From Ricordea florida (taxonomy: Eukaryota > Cnidaria > Anthozoa > Corallimorpharia > Ricordeidae), in the NCBI GenBank assembly GCA_949710005.1, contig OX453279.1:19240014-19304013 (forward strand): a stretch of DNA of 64,000 nt, given 5' to 3'. Position numbers and translations under genes: made by a program. Below the pieces are notes generated by a model that did no database searches, was not told where the DNA came from, and was given only the letters and a program-made list of their open reading frames with translations. Below, one piece after another: positions 17,561 through 28,608 of this stretch; position 1 is the stretch's first letter; each line of letters starts with the position of its first letter.

Positions 17561-18778
17561 TCACAGCGTATTTAATCTCTGCGTGTTCTGCCTTTCTATC
17601 AGTTCGTTGATTTCCTCCTCGAGTAAATCTACGTAATGAACCCTGTAGACAAACTGCACTTTTCCCAAGGGTTTTTGACCGTAAGCTGAAGCTCCCTGCA
17701 TTTCTCCTACCATTAACGTGTTTAAAACTAAACTTAAATTTTCTAACAGCAAGCCATGTCCCGCACCGTCAGTAAATTTAAATTCCTGAATTTGTTTTCC
17801 TTTGCGATAAAACATAGGAACGCCACTCGCTGCATTAGGCAAGTCCCACGAAATAATTCCTGGCGGTTCCATCTCTAACTCTGCCACAAAAGGACCAGAA
17901 AATTTGAGCGCTCCAGGATCGGCAAAAGAAATTACCTTATCGCCAGTACTATTGACAGTAACATCTACTCCTACCTCCTGGATTCCAATAACGCCAGCTA
18001 AAGCGCCTTCATTTACAATATCACCCGTAAGATTTCCTTCGGGAAAAGTAATTTCAGCTTCAGGAGCTTTGATTTCTCCTGTAAGGGTTGCTTTCATTTT
18101 CATTTCGCCTGAATTACCTGCATTTGAAGGCCAGAAAGCGGCTTCTAGTAACCTGGCTTCTAATATCTTTTGTGTGCCTTCTTCAAAGCGAATGTAGTCT
18201 AAATATTCCGAGTTTGTAACGGGACTGTAACTGGGAAATACATTCTGAGGCGTTTTTACAACTTCAACATCGGGTTCAACTTTCGCATCAATAATACTTG
18301 CATAATATTCAACCCACTGACCTGTCATGCCGCTCTCATAATCATGAAAATAATTCGCTTCGGGAAAAGAAATTACCGCTCTAAGCAATTCTATTTTAGG
18401 TTTTCTAAATTTCTTTTGAATTTCTTTGGGTGTAAATTGCATGGCGATCATCATCAAGAAGTTTGGATCTTCTAAAGGATCGTTGTAAAAATTCATCTTG
18501 AAACTAATGACCTTCCACTCTTCATCTTTCTGATCTACTGTCTCAAATGGCAGATCTAAATATTTCTGTAACACAAACAGGCCGCTTTTTCCCGTTAAGT
18601 TTAATGGATCTTTACGGCCCATTATTGTACTATTACTAGATCTACTGGCTCTTCTTTTCTTCGGTCCATCTACAGAATCAAATGGCTTTAGTCCAGTCAA
18701 TTTTCCTTCATGATATGCACGCTTTCCTGCTGCCACACGGTTGGGATTTTTAGTCTTCTTCGTCTTCTTTTCTGTCAA
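17561..18778 (-). CDS. orfC, unit 8
   Basis: Intact. First of a run of five copies (units 8-12) with Met53, which creates an in-frame ATG at codon 53. Val180, Gln400. Predicted exon starts at 18771. Confidence 0.75.
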   Translation of the reverse strand: MTEKKTKKTKNPNRVAAGKRAYHEGKLTGLKPFDSVDGPKKRRASRSSNSTIMGRKDPLNLTGKSGLFVLQKYLDLPFETVDQKDEEWKVISFKMNFYNDPLEDPNFLMMIAMQFTPKEIQKKFRKPKIELLRAVISFPEANYFHDYESGMTGQWVEYYASIIDAKVEPDVEVVKTPQNVFPSYSPVTNSEYLDYIRFEEGTQKILEARLLEAAFWPSNAGNSGEMKMKATLTGEIKAPEAEITFPEGNLTGDIVNEGALAGVIGIQEVGVDVTVNSTGDKVISFADPGALKFSGPFVAELEMEPPGIISWDLPNAASGVPMFYRKGKQIQEFKFTDGAGHGLLLENLSLVLNTLMVGEMQGASAYGQKPLGKVQFVYRVHYVDLLEEEINELIERQNTQRLNTL

Positions 18779-19148
18779 CAGTAATTTCGGAAATTACAAG
18801 TGGAAACTTAGCAAGAGAAGTTTCGATAGCAGCTCCAGAAAGCATTTTTTTTACAGGATTGTACAACATTGTAAACTGAGTTTCCTTGCCGGGCAAGGCT
18901 TCACATTCATAAATGCCAAAGAAAAGTTTTGGCGTTGCGTTACAATCTTCTATAGGTGAAATCATGAATTCTACCATTTGCTCTATTTTCTTGCCAGGAT
19001 CGTCTAAACAATCCCAAGTTACAGTTTGTAAATTAATTGTCCATTTTGCTTGTAAAATGTCAGCCTTGGAGCCAAAACCTAGCCAGTTTATCCATCCGTC
19101 GAGAGTATCTTTACCTTCAGACTTTGTAGATTGGGTTGCTTTCGACAT
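18750..19148 (-). CDS. orfB, unit 8
   Basis: Intact 132 aa, no protein change. Confidence 0.65.
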   Translation of the reverse strand: MSKATQSTKSEGKDTLDGWINWLGFGSKADILQAKWTINLQTVTWDCLDDPGKKIEQMVEFMISPIEDCNATPKLFFGIYECEALPGKETQFTMLYNPVKKMLSGAAIETSLAKFPLVISEITVDRKEDEED

Positions 19149-19221
19149 CACTGTTTTCGTCTTCTTCTTTAGTGAGATCTAGAAAGAAAAATATACCATA
19201 AATAGGCTGATAGTAGGTATG

Positions 19222-20095
19222 TTATAAAAAGTCCCGTAACTTACCGATCAAATCAACTTGAATCTTGGCGTTTCTGGTAGTTTTCAGCTTGTCCGTTTGC
19301 GTAAATGCTGCAGCAAAATTTCGCTTCTCCAAGTTTAGACGCTTTGGCCGTTGTCGGGTAGCTCTTTTGAGCGCCACTTTAGCTTTGGCAGCAGCGTTGT
19401 CAATCAACGACTTGTCAGGAGTCTTCCGGACGAAATAAGTGATTCTTTCATCGCCTTCTCTAAGTGTCGGATTTAGAGTGGCAGTTTTAATTCCGCGCCC
19501 TGGGGAGCTAGACTGACCGTCGTTTAGGATCTCGAAAAGTTCACGATAATCCATATCTCTGGAATAGAGATATTCGGGCCTTTTTTCAATGCTGGAATCG
19601 TTTTCTAAGGCCATTTTAGTACTAAGAATAGTAATATTCTTAGCGTCCTCCTCCAAGGCCGGCCATAATAGTAATATTCTTAGCGTCCTCCTCCAAGGCC
19701 GGCCATAATACACGAAGGAAACCATCGACGTTATACTTCTCGTCATCAGACGGATAAAACACTTCGACCTCTTGAAAACGATATCGCAGATTAGTTTTCT
19801 GCCACACGATAGATATGACACGCAGTTTGACAAGGTCACCAGCTTTTTTTCCAGCATCGGGATAACACGTGAACATCCAATTATAACTACGTGGGAGAGG
19901 TGAAACGTGCGGCTCATAATACTCGAAGCTTTTAACGAAAGCGCTCTCGCTCAAATAGCCTTTCGATTCAATAAAGGCTCTGTAACTCCCTTCTCGTTCT
20001 ATCCACTTCGATTTGATGCCAAAAGCGACTAACTGTTTAAACTCGTCGCTTGTTTTCGATAAGAAATTGATGAGTTGCTGTATACGTGAAGCCAT
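19222..20095 (-). pseudogene. orfA, unit 8, frameshifted by a 40-bp duplication
   Basis: A 40-bp segment at 19631-19670 is repeated directly at 19671-19710. Because 40 is not a multiple of 3, the frame from the ATG at 20095 ends at 19640 after 151 codons, within the beta-rich region. The donor and intron 1 (19179-19244) remain but are out of frame with this start, so both splice products would be lost from this unit. Confidence 0.85.
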
Positions 20096-20200
20096 GTTTG
20101 CAAATGAATAAAAGCCACACGGGTCTGAATATAACAAACTTTATTAACAAGAATAACTGGTTCTAAAAACTTGTTTGACCGCGTCTAAAAACCGGTTTGA

Positions 20201-20360
20201 CTGGTTATGCTAATTGAAAACCGGTTATGCAAATTGAAAACCGGTTATGCAAATTGAAAACCGGTTATGCAAATTGAAAACCGGTTATGCAAATTGAAAA
20301 CCGGTTATGCAAATTGAAAACCGGTTATGCAAATTGAAAACCGGTTATGCAAATTGAAAA
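20201..20360. repeat. 20-bp minisatellite, 8 monomers
   Basis: Variant first monomer plus seven canonical; the second longest in the window. Confidence 0.95.
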
Positions 20361-20367
20361 ACTTATA

Positions 20368-21585
20368 TCACAGCGTATTTAATCTCTGCGTGTTCTGCCT
20401 TTCTATCAGTTCGTTGATTTCCTCCTCGAGTAAATCTACGTAATGAACCCTGTAGACAAACTGCACTTTTCCCAAGGGTTTTTGACCGTAAGCTGAAGCT
20501 CCCTGCATTTCTCCTACCATTAACGTGTTTAAAACTAAACTTAAATTTTCTAACAGCAAGCCATGTCCCGCACCGTCAGTAAATTTAAATTCCTGAATTT
20601 GTTTTCCTTTGCGATAAAACATAGGAACGCCACTCGCTGCATTAGGCAAGTCCCACGAAATAATTCCTGGCGGTTCCATCTCTAACTCTGCCACAAAAGG
20701 ACCAGAAAATTTGAGCGCTCCAGGATCGGCAAAAGAAATTACCTTATCGCCAGTACTATTGACAGTAACATCTACTCCTACCTCCTGGATTCCAATAACG
20801 CCAGCTAAAGCGCCTTCATTTACAATATCACCCGTAAGATTTCCTTCGGGAAAAGTAATTTCAGCTTCAGGAGCTTTGATTTCTCCTGTAAGGGTTGCTT
20901 TCATTTTCATTTCGCCTGAATTACCTGCATTTGAAGGCCAGAAAGCGGCTTCTAGTAACCTGGCTTCTAATATCTTTTGTGTGCCTTCTTCAAAGCGAAT
21001 GTAGTCTAAATATTCCGAGTTTGTAACGGGACTGTAACTGGGAAATACATTCTGAGGCGTTTTTACAACTTCAACATCGGGTTCAACTTTCGCATCAATA
21101 ATACTTGCATAATATTCAACCCACTGACCTGTCATGCCGCTCTCATAATCATGAAAATAATTCGCTTCGGGAAAAGAAATTACCGCTCTAAGCAATTCTA
21201 TTTTAGGTTTTCTAAATTTCTTTTGAATTTCTTTGGGTGTAAATTGCATGGCGATCATCATCAAGAAGTTTGGATCTTCTAAAGGATCGTTGTAAAAATT
21301 CATCTTGAAACTAATGACCTTCCACTCTTCATCTTTCTGATCTACTGTCTCAAATGGCAGATCTAAATATTTCTGTAACACAAACAGGCCGCTTTTTCCC
21401 GTTAAGTTTAATGGATCTTTACGGCCCATTATTGTACTATTACTAGATCTACTGGCTCTTCTTTTCTTCGGTCCATCTACAGAATCAAATGGCTTTAGTC
21501 CAGTCAATTTTCCTTCATGATATGCACGCTTTCCTGCTGCCACACGGTTGGGATTTTTAGTCTTCTTCGTCTTCTTTTCTGTCAA
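20368..21585 (-). CDS. orfC, unit 9
   Basis: Intact. Met53, Val180, Gln400. Predicted exon starts at 21578. Confidence 0.75.
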   Translation of the reverse strand: MTEKKTKKTKNPNRVAAGKRAYHEGKLTGLKPFDSVDGPKKRRASRSSNSTIMGRKDPLNLTGKSGLFVLQKYLDLPFETVDQKDEEWKVISFKMNFYNDPLEDPNFLMMIAMQFTPKEIQKKFRKPKIELLRAVISFPEANYFHDYESGMTGQWVEYYASIIDAKVEPDVEVVKTPQNVFPSYSPVTNSEYLDYIRFEEGTQKILEARLLEAAFWPSNAGNSGEMKMKATLTGEIKAPEAEITFPEGNLTGDIVNEGALAGVIGIQEVGVDVTVNSTGDKVISFADPGALKFSGPFVAELEMEPPGIISWDLPNAASGVPMFYRKGKQIQEFKFTDGAGHGLLLENLSLVLNTLMVGEMQGASAYGQKPLGKVQFVYRVHYVDLLEEEINELIERQNTQRLNTL

Positions 21586-21955
21586 CAGTAATTTCGGAAA
21601 TTACAAGTGGAAACTTAGCAAGAGAAGTTTCGATAGCAGCTCCAGAAAGCATTTTTTTTACAGGATTGTACAACATTGTAAACTGAGTTTCCTTGCCGGG
21701 CAAGGCTTCACATTCATAAATGCCAAAGAAAAGTTTTGGCGTTGCGTTACAATCTTCTATAGGTGAAATCATGAATTCTACCATTTGCTCTATTTTCTTG
21801 CCAGGATCGTCTAAACAATCCCAAGTTACAGTTTGTAAATTAATTGTCCATTTTGCTTGTAAAATGTCAGCCTTGGAGCCAAAACCTAGCCAGTTTATCC
21901 ATCCGTCGAGAGTATCTTTACCTTCAGACTTTGTAGATTGGGTTGCTTTCGACAT
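21557..21955 (-). CDS. orfB, unit 9
   Basis: Intact 132 aa, no protein change. Confidence 0.65.
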   Translation of the reverse strand: MSKATQSTKSEGKDTLDGWINWLGFGSKADILQAKWTINLQTVTWDCLDDPGKKIEQMVEFMISPIEDCNATPKLFFGIYECEALPGKETQFTMLYNPVKKMLSGAAIETSLAKFPLVISEITVDRKEDEED

Positions 21956-22028
21956 CACTGTTTTCGTCTTCTTCTTTAGTGAGATCTAGAAAGAAAAATA
22001 TACCATAAATAGGCTGATAGTAGGTATG

Positions 22029-22862
22029 TTATAAAGAGTCCCGTAACTTACCGATCAAATCAACTTGAATCTTGGCGTTTCTGGTAGTTTTCAGCTTGTC
22101 CGTTTGCGTAAATGCTGCAGCAAAATTTCGCTTCTCCAAGTTTAGACGCTTTGGCCGTTGTCGGGTAGCTCTTTTGAGCGCCACTTTAGCTTTGGCAGCA
22201 GCGTTGTCAATCAACGACTTGTCAGGAGTCTTCCGGACGAAATAAGTGATTCTTTCATCGCCTTCTCTAAGTGTCGGATTTAGAGTGGCAGTTTTAATTC
22301 CGCGCCCTGGGGAGCTAGACTGACCGTCGTTTAGGATCTCGAAAAGTTCACGATAATCCATATCTCTGGAATAGAGATATTCGGGCCTTTTTTCAATGCT
22401 GGAATCGTTTTCTAAGGCCATTTTAGTACTAAGAATAGTAATATTCTTAGCGTCCTCCTCCAAGGCCGGCCATAATACACGAAGGAAACCATCGACGTTA
22501 TACTTCTCGTCATCAGACGGATAAAACACTTCGACCTCTTGAAAACGATATCGCAGATTAGTTTTCTGCCACACGATAGATATGACACGCAGTTTGACAA
22601 GGTCACCAGCTTTTTTTCCAGCATCGGGATAACACGTGAACATCCAATTATAACTACGTGGGAGAGGTGAAACGTGCGGCTCATAATACTCGAAGCTTTT
22701 AACGAAAGCGCTCTCGCTCAAATAGCCTTTCGATTCAATAAAGGCTCTGTAACTCCCTTCTCGTTCTATCCACTTCGATTTGATGCCAAAAGCGACTAAC
22801 TGTTTAAACTCGTCGCTTGTTTTCGATAAGAAATTGATGAGTTGCTGTATACGTGAAGCCAT
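22029..22862 (-). CDS. orfA, unit 9
   Basis: Intact. An A-to-G change at about 22036 alters the penultimate unspliced codon (Phe to Ser), but this base is inside intron 1 (21986-22051), so the spliced protein would be unchanged. Confidence 0.7.
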   Translation of the reverse strand: MASRIQQLINFLSKTSDEFKQLVAFGIKSKWIEREGSYRAFIESKGYLSESAFVKSFEYYEPHVSPLPRSYNWMFTCYPDAGKKAGDLVKLRVISIVWQKTNLRYRFQEVEVFYPSDDEKYNVDGFLRVLWPALEEDAKNITILSTKMALENDSSIEKRPEYLYSRDMDYRELFEILNDGQSSSPGRGIKTATLNPTLREGDERITYFVRKTPDKSLIDNAAAKAKVALKRATRQRPKRLNLEKRNFAAAFTQTDKLKTTRNAKIQVDLIGKLRDSL

Positions 22863-22967
22863 GTTTGCAAATGAATAAAAGCCACACGGGTCTGAATATA
22901 ACAAACTTTATTAACAAGAATAACTGGTTCTAAAAACTTGTTTGACCGCGTCTAAAAACCGGTTTGA

Positions 22968-23067
22968 CTGGTTATGCTAATTGAAAACCGGTTATGCAAA
23001 TTGAAAACCGGTTATGCAAATTGAAAACCGGTTATGCAAATTGAAAACCGGTTATGCAAATTGAAAA
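22968..23067. repeat. 20-bp minisatellite, 5 monomers
   Basis: Variant first monomer plus four canonical. Confidence 0.95.
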
Positions 23068-23074
23068 ACTTATA

Positions 23075-24292
23075 TCACAGCGTATTTAATCTCTGCGTGT
23101 TCTGCCTTTCTATCAGTTCGTTGATTTCCTCCTCGAGTAAATCTACGTAATGAACCCTGTAGACAAACTGCACTTTTCCCAAGGGTTTTTGACCGTAAGC
23201 TGAAGCTCCCTGCATTTCTCCTACCATTAACGTGTTTAAAACTAAACTTAAATTTTCTAACAGCAAGCCATGTCCCGCACCGTCAGTAAATTTAAATTCC
23301 TGAATTTGTTTTCCTTTGCGATAAAACATAGGAACGCCACTCGCTGCATTAGGCAAGTCCCACGAAATAATTCCTGGCGGTTCCATCTCTAACTCTGCCA
23401 CAAAAGGACCAGAAAATTTGAGCGCTCCAGGATCGGCAAAAGAAATTACCTTATCGCCAGTACTATTGACAGTAACATCTACTCCTACCTCCTGGATTCC
23501 AATAACGCCAGCTAAAGCGCCTTCATTTACAATATCACCCGTAAGATTTCCTTCGGGAAAAGTAATTTCAGCTTCAGGAGCTTTGATTTCTCCTGTAAGG
23601 GTTGCTTTCATTTTCATTTCGCCTGAATTACCTGCATTTGAAGGCCAGAAAGCGGCTTCTAGTAACCTGGCTTCTAATATCTTTTGTGTGCCTTCTTCAA
23701 AGCGAATGTAGTCTAAATATTCCGAGTTTGTAACGGGACTGTAACTGGGAAATACATTCTGAGGCGTTTTTACAACTTCAACATCGGGTTCAACTTTCGC
23801 ATCAATAATACTTGCATAATATTCAACCCACTGACCTGTCATGCCGCTCTCATAATCATGAAAATAATTCGCTTCGGGAAAAGAAATTACCGCTCTAAGC
23901 AATTCTATTTTAGGTTTTCTAAATTTCTTTTGAATTTCTTTGGGTGTAAATTGCATGGCGATCATCATCAAGAAGTTTGGATCTTCTAAAGGATCGTTGT
24001 AAAAATTCATCTTGAAACTAATGACCTTCCACTCTTCATCTTTCTGATCTACTGTCTCAAATGGCAGATCTAAATATTTCTGTAACACAAACAGGCCGCT
24101 TTTTCCCGTTAAGTTTAATGGATCTTTACGGCCCATTATTGTACTATTACTAGATCTACTGGCTCTTCTTTTCTTCGGTCCATCTACAGAATCAAATGGC
24201 TTTAGTCCAGTCAATTTTCCTTCATGATATGCACGCTTTCCTGCTGCCACACGGTTGGGATTTTTAGTCTTCTTCGTCTTCTTTTCTGTCAA
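23075..24292 (-). CDS. orfC, unit 10
   Basis: Intact. Met53, Val180, Gln400. Predicted exon starts at 24285. Confidence 0.75.
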   Translation of the reverse strand: MTEKKTKKTKNPNRVAAGKRAYHEGKLTGLKPFDSVDGPKKRRASRSSNSTIMGRKDPLNLTGKSGLFVLQKYLDLPFETVDQKDEEWKVISFKMNFYNDPLEDPNFLMMIAMQFTPKEIQKKFRKPKIELLRAVISFPEANYFHDYESGMTGQWVEYYASIIDAKVEPDVEVVKTPQNVFPSYSPVTNSEYLDYIRFEEGTQKILEARLLEAAFWPSNAGNSGEMKMKATLTGEIKAPEAEITFPEGNLTGDIVNEGALAGVIGIQEVGVDVTVNSTGDKVISFADPGALKFSGPFVAELEMEPPGIISWDLPNAASGVPMFYRKGKQIQEFKFTDGAGHGLLLENLSLVLNTLMVGEMQGASAYGQKPLGKVQFVYRVHYVDLLEEEINELIERQNTQRLNTL

Positions 24293-24662
24293 CAGTAATT
24301 TCGGAAATTACAAGTGGAAACTTAGCAAGAGAAGTTTCGATAGCAGCTCCAGAAAGCATTTTTTTTACAGGATTGTACAACATTGTAAACTGAGTTTCCT
24401 TGCCGGGCAAGGCTTCACATTCATAAATGCCAAAGAAAAGTTTTGGCGTTGCGTTACAATCTTCTATAGGTGAAATCATGAATTCTACCATTTGCTCTAT
24501 TTTCTTGCCAGGATCGTCTAAACAATCCCAAGTTACAGTTTGTAAATTAATTGTCCATTTTGCTTGTAAAATGTCAGCCTTGGAGCCAAAACCTAGCCAG
24601 TTTATCCATCCGTCGAGAGTATCTTTACCTTCAGACTTTGTAGATTGGGTTGCTTTCGACAT
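24264..24662 (-). CDS. orfB, unit 10
   Basis: Intact 132 aa, no protein change. Confidence 0.65.
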   Translation of the reverse strand: MSKATQSTKSEGKDTLDGWINWLGFGSKADILQAKWTINLQTVTWDCLDDPGKKIEQMVEFMISPIEDCNATPKLFFGIYECEALPGKETQFTMLYNPVKKMLSGAAIETSLAKFPLVISEITVDRKEDEED

Positions 24663-24735
24663 CACTGTTTTCGTCTTCTTCTTTAGTGAGATCTAGAAAG
24701 AAAAATATACCATAAATAGGCTGATAGTAGGTATG

Positions 24736-25569
24736 TTATAAAAAGTCCCGTAACTTACCGATCAAATCAACTTGAATCTTGGCGTTTCTGGTAGTTTTCA
24801 GCTTGTCCGTTTGCGTAAATGCTGCAGCAAAATTTCGCTTCTCCAAGTTTAGACGCTTTGGCCGTTGTCGGGTAGCTCTTTTGAGCGCCACTTTAGCTTT
24901 GGCAGCAGCGTTGTCAATCAACGACTTGTCAGGAGTCTTCCGGACGAAATAAGTGATTCTTTCATCGCCTTCTCTAAGTGTCGGATTTAGAGTGGCAGTT
25001 TTAATTCCGCGCCCTGGGGAGCTAGACTGACCGTCGTTTAGGATCTCGAAAAGTTCACGATAATCCATATCTCTGGAATAGAGATATTCGGGCCTTTTTT
25101 CAATGCTGGAATCGTTTTCTAAGGCCATTTTAGTACTAAGAATAGTAATATTCTTAGCGTCCTCCTCCAAGGCCGGCCATAATACACGAAGGAAACCATC
25201 GACGTTATACTTCTCGTCATCAGACGGATAAAACACTTCGACCTCTTGAAAACGATATCGCAGATTAGTTTTCTGCCACACGATAGATATGACACGCAGT
25301 TTGACAAGGTCACCAGCTTTTTTTCCAGCATCGGGATAACACGTGAACATCCAATTATAACTACGTGGGAGAGGTGAAACGTGCGGCTCATAATACTCGA
25401 AGCTTTTAACGAAAGCGCTCTCGCTCAAATAGCCTTTCGATTCAATAAAGGCTCTGTAACTCCCTTCTCGTTCTATCCACTTCGATTTGATGCCAAAAGC
25501 GACTAACTGTTTAAACTCGTCGCTTGTTTTCGATAAGAAATTGATGAGTTGCTGTATACGTGAAGCCAT
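24736..25569 (-). CDS. orfA, unit 10
   Basis: Intact, common protein form. Intron 1 at 24693-24758. Confidence 0.7.
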   Translation of the reverse strand: MASRIQQLINFLSKTSDEFKQLVAFGIKSKWIEREGSYRAFIESKGYLSESAFVKSFEYYEPHVSPLPRSYNWMFTCYPDAGKKAGDLVKLRVISIVWQKTNLRYRFQEVEVFYPSDDEKYNVDGFLRVLWPALEEDAKNITILSTKMALENDSSIEKRPEYLYSRDMDYRELFEILNDGQSSSPGRGIKTATLNPTLREGDERITYFVRKTPDKSLIDNAAAKAKVALKRATRQRPKRLNLEKRNFAAAFTQTDKLKTTRNAKIQVDLIGKLRDFL

Positions 25570-25674
25570 GTTTGCAAATGAATAAAAGCCACACGGGTCT
25601 GAATATAACAAACTTTATTAACAAGAATAACTGGTTCTAAAAACTTGTTTGACCGCGTCTAAAAACCGGTTTGA

Positions 25675-25814
25675 CTGGTTATGCTAATTGAAAACCGGTT
25701 ATGCAAATTGAAAACCGGTTATGCAAATTGAAAACCGGTTATGCAAATTGAAAACCGGTTATGCAAATTGAAAACCGGTTATGCAAATTGAAAACCGGTT
25801 ATGCAAATTGAAAA
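25675..25814. repeat. 20-bp minisatellite, 7 monomers
   Basis: Variant first monomer plus six canonical. Confidence 0.95.
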
Positions 25815-25821
25815 ACTTATA

Positions 25822-27039
25822 TCACAGCGTATTTAATCTCTGCGTGTTCTGCCTTTCTATCAGTTCGTTGATTTCCTCCTCGAGTAAATCTACGTAATGA
25901 ACCCTGTAGACAAACTGCACTTTTCCCAAGGGTTTTTGACCGTAAGCTGAAGCTCCCTGCATTTCTCCTACCATTAACGTGTTTAAAACTAAACTTAAAT
26001 TTTCTAACAGCAAGCCATGTCCCGCACCGTCAGTAAATTTAAATTCCTGAATTTGTTTTCCTTTGCGATAAAACATAGGAACGCCACTCGCTGCATTAGG
26101 CAAGTCCCACGAAATAATTCCTGGCGGTTCCATCTCTAACTCTGCCACAAAAGGACCAGAAAATTTGAGCGCTCCAGGATCGGCAAAAGAAATTACCTTA
26201 TCGCCAGTACTATTGACAGTAACATCTACTCCTACCTCCTGGATTCCAATAACGCCAGCTAAAGCGCCTTCATTTACAATATCACCCGTAAGATTTCCTT
26301 CGGGAAAAGTAATTTCAGCTTCAGGAGCTTTGATTTCTCCTGTAAGGGTTGCTTTCATTTTCATTTCGCCTGAATTACCTGCATTTGAAGGCCAGAAAGC
26401 GGCTTCTAGTAACCTGGCTTCTAATATCTTTTGTGTGCCTTCTTCAAAGCGAATGTAGTCTAAATATTCCGAGTTTGTAACGGGACTGTAACTGGGAAAT
26501 ACATTCTGAGGCGTTTTTACAACTTCAACATCGGGTTCAACTTTCGCATCAATAATACTTGCATAATATTCAACCCACTGACCTGTCATGCCGCTCTCAT
26601 AATCATGAAAATAATTCGCTTCGGGAAAAGAAATTACCGCTCTAAGCAATTCTATTTTAGGTTTTCTAAATTTCTTTTGAATTTCTTTGGGTGTAAATTG
26701 CATGGCGATCATCATCAAGAAGTTTGGATCTTCTAAAGGATCGTTGTAAAAATTCATCTTGAAACTAATGACCTTCCACTCTTCATCTTTCTGATCTACT
26801 GTCTCAAATGGCAGATCTAAATATTTCTGTAACACAAACAGGCCGCTTTTTCCCGTTAAGTTTAATGGATCTTTACGGCCCATTATTGTACTATTACTAG
26901 ATCTACTGGCTCTTCTTTTCTTCGGTCCATCTACAGAATCAAATGGCTTTAGTCCAGTCAATTTTCCTTCATGATATGCACGCTTTCCTGCTGCCACACG
27001 GTTGGGATTTTTAGTCTTCTTCGTCTTCTTTTCTGTCAA
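25822..27039 (-). CDS. orfC, unit 11
   Basis: Intact. Met53, Val180, Gln400. Predicted exon starts at 27032. Confidence 0.75.
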   Translation of the reverse strand: MTEKKTKKTKNPNRVAAGKRAYHEGKLTGLKPFDSVDGPKKRRASRSSNSTIMGRKDPLNLTGKSGLFVLQKYLDLPFETVDQKDEEWKVISFKMNFYNDPLEDPNFLMMIAMQFTPKEIQKKFRKPKIELLRAVISFPEANYFHDYESGMTGQWVEYYASIIDAKVEPDVEVVKTPQNVFPSYSPVTNSEYLDYIRFEEGTQKILEARLLEAAFWPSNAGNSGEMKMKATLTGEIKAPEAEITFPEGNLTGDIVNEGALAGVIGIQEVGVDVTVNSTGDKVISFADPGALKFSGPFVAELEMEPPGIISWDLPNAASGVPMFYRKGKQIQEFKFTDGAGHGLLLENLSLVLNTLMVGEMQGASAYGQKPLGKVQFVYRVHYVDLLEEEINELIERQNTQRLNTL

Positions 27040-27409
27040 CAGTAATTTCGGAAATTACAAGTGGAAACTTAGCAAGAGAAGTTTCGATAGCAGCTCCAGA
27101 AAGCATTTTTTTTACAGGATTGTACAACATTGTAAACTGAGTTTCCTTGCCGGGCAAGGCTTCACATTCATAAATGCCAAAGAAAAGTTTTGGCGTTGCG
27201 TTACAATCTTCTATAGGTGAAATCATGAATTCTACCATTTGCTCTATTTTCTTGCCAGGATCGTCTAAACAATCCCAAGTTACAGTTTGTAAATTAATTG
27301 TCCATTTTGCTTGTAAAATGTCAGCCTTGGAGCCAAAACCTAGCCAGTTTATCCATCCGTCGAGAGTATCTTTACCTTCAGACTTTGTAGATTGGGTTGC
27401 TTTCGACAT
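27011..27409 (-). CDS. orfB, unit 11
   Basis: Intact 132 aa, no protein change. Confidence 0.65.
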   Translation of the reverse strand: MSKATQSTKSEGKDTLDGWINWLGFGSKADILQAKWTINLQTVTWDCLDDPGKKIEQMVEFMISPIEDCNATPKLFFGIYECEALPGKETQFTMLYNPVKKMLSGAAIETSLAKFPLVISEITVDRKEDEED

Positions 27410-27482
27410 CACTGTTTTCGTCTTCTTCTTTAGTGAGATCTAGAAAGAAAAATATACCATAAATAGGCTGATAGTAGGTATG

Positions 27483-28316
27483 TTATAAAAAGTCCCGTAA
27501 CTTACCGATCAAATCAACTTGAATCTTGGCGTTTCTGGTAGTTTTCAGCTTGTCCGTTTGCGTAAATGCTGCAGCAAAATTTCGCTTCTCCAAGTTTAGA
27601 CGCTTTGGCCGTTGTCGGGTAGCTCTTTTGAGCGCCACTTTAGCTTTGGCAGCAGCGTTGTCAATCAACGACTTGTCAGGAGTCTTCCGGACGAAATAAG
27701 TGATTCTTTCATCGCCTTCTCTAAGTGTCGGATTTAGAGTGGCAGTTTTAATTCCGCGCCCTGGGGAGCTAGACTGACCGTCGTTTAGGATCTCGAAAAG
27801 TTCACGATAATCCATATCTCTGGAATAGAGATATTCGGGCCTTTTTTCAATGCTGGAATCGTTTTCTAAGGCCATTTTAGTACTAAGAATAGTAATATTC
27901 TTAGCGTCCTCCTCCAAGGCCGGCCATAATACACGAAGGAAACCATCGACGTTATACTTCTCGTCATCAGACGGATAAAACACTTCGACCTCTTGAAAAC
28001 GATATCGCAGATTAGTTTTCTGCCACACGATAGATATGACACGCAGTTTGACAAGGTCACCAGCTTTTTTTCCAGCATCGGGATAACACGTGAACATCCA
28101 ATTATAACTACGTGGGAGAGGTGAAACGTGCGGCTCATAATACTCGAAGCTTTTAACGAAAGCGCTCTCGCTCAAATAGCCTTTCGATTCAATAAAGGCT
28201 CTGTAACTCCCTTCTCGTTCTATCCACTTCGATTTGATGCCAAAAGCGACTAACTGTTTAAACTCGTCGCTTGTTTTCGATAAGAAATTGATGAGTTGCT
28301 GTATACGTGAAGCCAT
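27483..28316 (-). CDS. orfA, unit 11
   Basis: Intact, common protein form. Intron 1 at 27440-27505. Confidence 0.7.
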   Translation of the reverse strand: MASRIQQLINFLSKTSDEFKQLVAFGIKSKWIEREGSYRAFIESKGYLSESAFVKSFEYYEPHVSPLPRSYNWMFTCYPDAGKKAGDLVKLRVISIVWQKTNLRYRFQEVEVFYPSDDEKYNVDGFLRVLWPALEEDAKNITILSTKMALENDSSIEKRPEYLYSRDMDYRELFEILNDGQSSSPGRGIKTATLNPTLREGDERITYFVRKTPDKSLIDNAAAKAKVALKRATRQRPKRLNLEKRNFAAAFTQTDKLKTTRNAKIQVDLIGKLRDFL

Positions 28317-28421
28317 GTTTGCAAATGAATAAAAGCCACACGGGTCTGAATATAACAAACTTTATTAACAAGAATAACTGGTTCTAAAAACTTGTTTGAC
28401 CGCGTCTAAAAACCGGTTTGA

Positions 28422-28601
28422 CTGGTTATGCTAATTGAAAACCGGTTATGCAAATTGAAAACCGGTTATGCAAATTGAAAACCGGTTATGCAAATTGAAA
28501 ACCGGTTATGCAAATTGAAAACCGGTTATGCAAATTGAAAACCGGTTATGCAAATTGAAAACCGGTTATGCAAATTGAAAACCGGTTATGCAAATTGAAA
28601 A
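28422..28601. repeat. 20-bp minisatellite, 9 monomers (longest)
   Basis: Variant first monomer plus eight canonical. This makes the longest non-coding gap in the window (28317-28608, 292 bp); it holds the promoter block and these repeats and nothing else. Confidence 0.95.
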
Positions 28602-28608
28602 ACTTATA

